From the NCBI GenBank assembly GCA_017537515.1, contig JAFYKO010000137.1, forward strand, positions 1 through 9,114: a stretch of DNA of 9,114 bases. Direction: 5' to 3'. This stretch comes from Clostridia bacterium (GTDB lineage Bacteria; Bacillota; Clostridia; Christensenellales; UBA1242). The notes under the pieces were generated by a model. That model had not been told where the DNA came from and ran no database searches. It worked only from the letters and a program-made list of their open reading frames with translations. Positions 7,363-9,114 of this stretch are shown here, in pieces. The position numbers were made by a program, and so were the translations under genes. The stretch's first letter is position 1; every line of letters starts with the position of its first letter.

Positions 7363-7390
7363 AATAATTGCTTAATTGTTTTGTCAAAGG

Positions 7391-7445
7391 ATTTTTAATA
7401 CACCCAGTGGCGATTAAAAATTATTGTTTTAAAAACCACAATAAT
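7391..7445. repeat. Two overlapping inverted repeats in the ppa-small gene spacer
   Basis: A 9-bp perfect inverted repeat, ATTTTTAAT (7391-7399) with ATTAAAAAT (7413-7421), encloses a GC-richer 13-nt loop. A second 8-bp repeat, ATTATTGT (7420-7427) with ACAATAAT (7438-7445), overlaps it by two bases, so the two hairpins compete at their shared edge. They lie between the ppa terminator and the small-gene promoter, about 45 bp upstream of the -35 box, and could be protein-binding sites or a remnant of a small element. The AT-richness makes chance pairing plausible. Confidence 0.5.
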
Positions 7446-7491
7446 AAACATTTTCGATTTAAAAAAACCTAAAAATATCAAAAATACCCCC

Positions 7492-7520
7492 TTTACAAAA
7501 CCAAAAAAGTATGGTATAAT
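7492..7520 (+). promoter_or_regulatory. Near-consensus promoter of the 77-residue gene
   Basis: TTTACA (7492-7497), a 17-bp spacer and a perfect TATAAT (7515-7520) with an upstream TGG form an extended -10 promoter, the best in the window. The -10 box lies inside an 11-bp near-palindrome, GGTATAATACC (7513-7523), which could serve as an operator. The predicted start is near 7527, just before the Shine-Dalgarno AGGAG at 7533-7537. Confidence 0.78.
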
Positions 7521-7549
7521 ACCGATGTAAATAGGAGAGAAAAATATTT

Positions 7550-7783
7550 ATGAATTCAAATATGATGAATATGGAAATAAGCACTTACGGGACAATCGGG
7601 GGCAGAAAAATTACAAACATTGTTTCTGCTGTGGAAATTGAAGTACAAACTAAAAGCATAAGCCTTTCGGCAACAAAAAACCTACCCGACTTCAAACTTT
7701 TTGAAACTCAAAAACGTTCGACCCGCAAATCAGTCCTCAAACAAATCGTCAAAAAAGAAAACGACTTGGGGATAAGGCATTAA
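7550..7783 (+). CDS. Small protein of unknown function, 77 residues
   Basis: I do not recognise this protein. The gene looks real because it has a near-consensus promoter, an AGGAG Shine-Dalgarno sequence and an immediately following terminator. The AGGAG-to-ATG spacing is long (12 nt); in-frame ATGs at codons 5, 6 and 8 are even further away. The N-terminal half (STYGTIGGRKITNIVSAVEIEVQTKSISLSATKN) looks like alternating beta strands; the C-terminal third is strongly basic and likely helical (QKRSTRKSVLKQIVKKEN). No signal peptide or membrane segment is visible. The protein is net positive, which would fit a nucleic-acid-binding or ribosome-associated role, but nothing proves this. Confidence 0.75.
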   Translation: MNSNMMNMEISTYGTIGGRKITNIVSAVEIEVQTKSISLSATKNLPDFKLFETQKRSTRKSVLKQIVKKENDLGIRH

Positions 7784-7814
7784 AAAAATTCTGCTTTTCG
7801 GCAGAATTTTTTTT
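7782..7814. terminator. Bidirectional intrinsic terminator between convergent genes
   Basis: A 13-bp perfect stem pairs seven A plus ATTCTGC-type sequence (7782-7794) with GCAGAATTTTTTT (7801-7813) around a 6-nt loop (TTTTCG). The T-run on the plus strand ends the 77-residue gene, and the A-run gives an equivalent U-tract for minus-strand transcription of the surface-protein gene. Confidence 0.88.
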
Positions 7815-7964
7815 AACGGGCAACTTCGCCATGCATTATGAAGACAAGTGGCAGTGCCACCATTCCAGTGAACTGACGCTTCTTAATTGCTGAGCCCCCC
7901 AACCAGTGGCGGGCGTAGGTTCCCTGACAACTTCGTTGTCGCAAGAAACCTACACTCCGCCACC
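7815..7964 (-). other. GC-rich structured tract at the 3' end of the surface-protein gene
   Basis: This tract, about half G+C in AT-rich surroundings, contains several inverted repeats. The main one is a long interrupted hairpin at 7906-7963. A 7-bp basal stem pairs 7906-7912 with 7957-7963; a 7-bp stem pairs 7915-7921 with 7947-7953; and a 6-bp apical stem, 7926-7931 with 7935-7940, has the 3-nt loop GAA when read on the minus strand. The surface-protein stop codon (7950-7952) lies in the middle stem. A second 13-nt palindrome, GTGGCAGTGCCAC, sits at 7848-7860. The role could be mRNA 3' protection, an interspersed repeat, or a retrohoming-type site; none is proven. Confidence 0.6.
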
Positions 7965-9114
7965 AAGATTGAGAACAAAGCAAGGTTTCAATAAATGACA
8001 ATAACCGGTGTATGGATGGGAGCTTACACCGCCACCGTTGTCTATATAATAGACTTTTAAATTATACCGATTCAATGCCGGTATCTGCATATACCACTCA
8101 ATAGACCTTAGCCAATAACCAGCAATATATTGGCCATATTCTGTTGCATAATCAGTTTCATAATTAACTGGTTTTATTGCTGTTGCATCAGTGAAAAATG
8201 TTGAATATAAAAAATTATCGTTAGATAAATTTGCTAATATAAAAAATTTATCTTCAGTTTCATTATCGTTAGTTATCAATGTTTGTGGTGATATATAGTT
8301 GTCATTTATATTCATTGTAGCCTGCATTGAGTTAAGAGTATCGTCAAAATCTAACTTAGTCCATTGTCCAGGATTTTCTTTTATATTTGTCCCCCCATCC
8401 CAACTCATTTCTAACCCTTTTTCAGAAACAAGCAAAACATTTCCATAATCATTTGAATTATAGGTAAATTTTTTATTTCCTTTATTATAATGCAAATCAT
8501 AATCTGGATTAAAGGCAAACTCTTGTGAGTTATTTTGAATTGAACCAGCCACAATCCAACGCACTGGCTCGAATCTATACCAATTTATGTTGGGAGTATT
8601 TCCGTTCACATAAGGGGTTTCATAATAAGCATATTTAATTCCATTATAAGATGCATATTGCATAATTCTACCACTATCATACTGAATTGTTATCTCCGAA
8701 TTTTCGAGAGCAGTGTTAAGGGTTGCGTTTAACTCTTCGGAAACTGCACTTTGTGGATATTCGCCTATTTCTACATAATATTTATATGGTTTGCCTTCAG
8801 CATATAGGGCATTAGTGTTTTCCGCTGCACCATTTTGCCCATACTCATAAACATAATAATGGTCAACCTCGCAAGAAATAGAAACCTCTGTTGTAATGTT
8901 TGCACAATCTAAAATCACAAATTCACCTGTTGCATACTCCCAAGTGTAGTTATCACTTGCAACACCTTCAACTTGAATAATTGAAGGCAACATATTGTAA
9001 CCATTATCTTTGTTTATTGTCATTTTAAATTGCCCACTTTGAGGCAAAATTACACCATTTTCTGTTGAGGTAGTACAATTTTTCAAATCATAAGTTAATG
9101 CATAGCCATTAAGC
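7950..9114 (-). CDS. Surface/secreted protein with DUF6273-like C-terminus, 5' part outside window
   Basis: The frame is open from the right edge to a TAG at 7950-7952, giving 387 visible residues with no true start in view; the TTG near 9086 is internal. The N-terminal visible part (YDLKNCTTSTENGVILPQSG, then NKDNGYNMLPSIIQVEGV and TTEVSISCE, residues 8-80) looks like one of the Cys-containing beta-rich repeats found in large clostridial surface proteins. The rest has the hallmarks of DUF6273-type proteins: YKYYVEIGEYPQS, YNGIKYAYYE, WYRFEPVRWIVAG, NVLLVSEKGLE, then YWLRS, and the terminal KPCFVLNLGGGV. Such proteins are usually secreted, multi-domain and of unknown ligand. Signal and anchor sequences would lie upstream of the window or be absent. 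The gene converges on the 77-residue gene across a shared terminator. Domain naming is by recognition only. Confidence 0.8.
   Translation of the reverse strand, partial: LNGYALTYDLKNCTTSTENGVILPQSGQFKMTINKDNGYNMLPSIIQVEGVASDNYTWEYATGEFVILDCANITTEVSISCEVDHYYVYEYGQNGAAENTNALYAEGKPYKYYVEIGEYPQSAVSEELNATLNTALENSEITIQYDSGRIMQYASYNGIKYAYYETPYVNGNTPNINWYRFEPVRWIVAGSIQNNSQEFAFNPDYDLHYNKGNKKFTYNSNDYGNVLLVSEKGLEMSWDGGTNIKENPGQWTKLDFDDTLNSMQATMNINDNYISPQTLITNDNETEDKFFILANLSNDNFLYSTFFTDATAIKPVNYETDYATEYGQYIAGYWLRSIEWYMQIPALNRYNLKVYYIDNGGGVSSHPYTGYCHLLKPCFVLNLGGGV

Noticed and set aside
6837..7364. Plus-strand open frame of 175 codons overlapping ppa
   Set aside because: It is an out-of-frame shadow of ppa, Thr/Lys/Gln-rich, running through the ppa terminator, with no ribosome-binding site.
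7404..7412. Nine-base match CCAGTGGCG shared with 7903-7911 in the structured tract
   Set aside because: The match is too short and the flanks do not align, so chance is the simplest explanation.
7813..8001. Minus-strand open frame of 62 codons through the structured tract, ending in a hydrophobic GMVALPLVFIM segment
   Set aside because: It overlaps the end of the surface-protein gene in another frame, has no ribosome-binding site at its start, and its openness can be explained by GC-rich repeats. A frameshifted extension of the surface protein was considered, but the LGGGV-stop end looks natural. Worth revisiting only if the tract proves conserved as protein.

Overview
The window looks like chromosomal housekeeping DNA of a low-GC, Gram-positive-type bacterium, probably an uncultured member of the Bacillota/Clostridia. 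The evidence is AT-rich intergenic DNA, strong Shine-Dalgarno sites, sigma-70-type promoters with 17-bp spacers, a MurA with Lys22/Cys116/Asp369/Arg371/Arg397 in place, a PheS with the CX2C-X4-CX2C insert common in Firmicutes, and a surface protein carrying the WLRS...PxFVLNL signature of DUF6273-type proteins. No taxonomy search was possible, so this placement is an inference.

Layout. Positions 1-2736 (minus strand) hold pheST, the two subunits of phenylalanyl-tRNA synthetase. pheS is intact. pheT is recognisable for about 518 residues and is then interrupted at about 132-146, where the next piece of PheT (48 residues) is encoded on the opposite strand. This is an inversion or a fold-back chimera. 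A divergent region of about 125 bp separates pheS from murA (2862-4118, plus), the first committed enzyme of peptidoglycan synthesis. Just after murA lies a GC-rich 79-nt sequence that folds on paper into a perfect four-way cloverleaf, followed by a U-tract. Next comes a probable two-gene operon: a secreted lipoprotein of unknown function (4325-5674), whose promoter predicts a leaderless mRNA, and a P-loop nucleoside/uridine-kinase-family protein (5694-6644). A family I inorganic pyrophosphatase (6785-7330) follows, with its own extended -10 promoter and terminator. After a stretch of tandem inverted repeats comes an orphan 77-residue gene (7550-7783) with a near-consensus promoter, a Shine-Dalgarno site and a shared bidirectional terminator. 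The right end (7950-9114, minus) is the C-terminal 387 residues of a large surface or secreted protein. Its stop codon sits inside a hairpin at the start of a GC-rich structured tract (about 7815-7964).

Functional reading. pheST, murA and ppa are core translation, cell-wall and pyrophosphate-recycling genes. They look like independent transcription units, each with its own signals. The unexplained material lies in the spacers and at the edges: the pheT inversion, the cloverleaf, the orphan small gene, and the structured 3' tail of the surface-protein gene. That tail has some features of a diversity-generating retroelement target, but no template repeat or reverse transcriptase is visible here.
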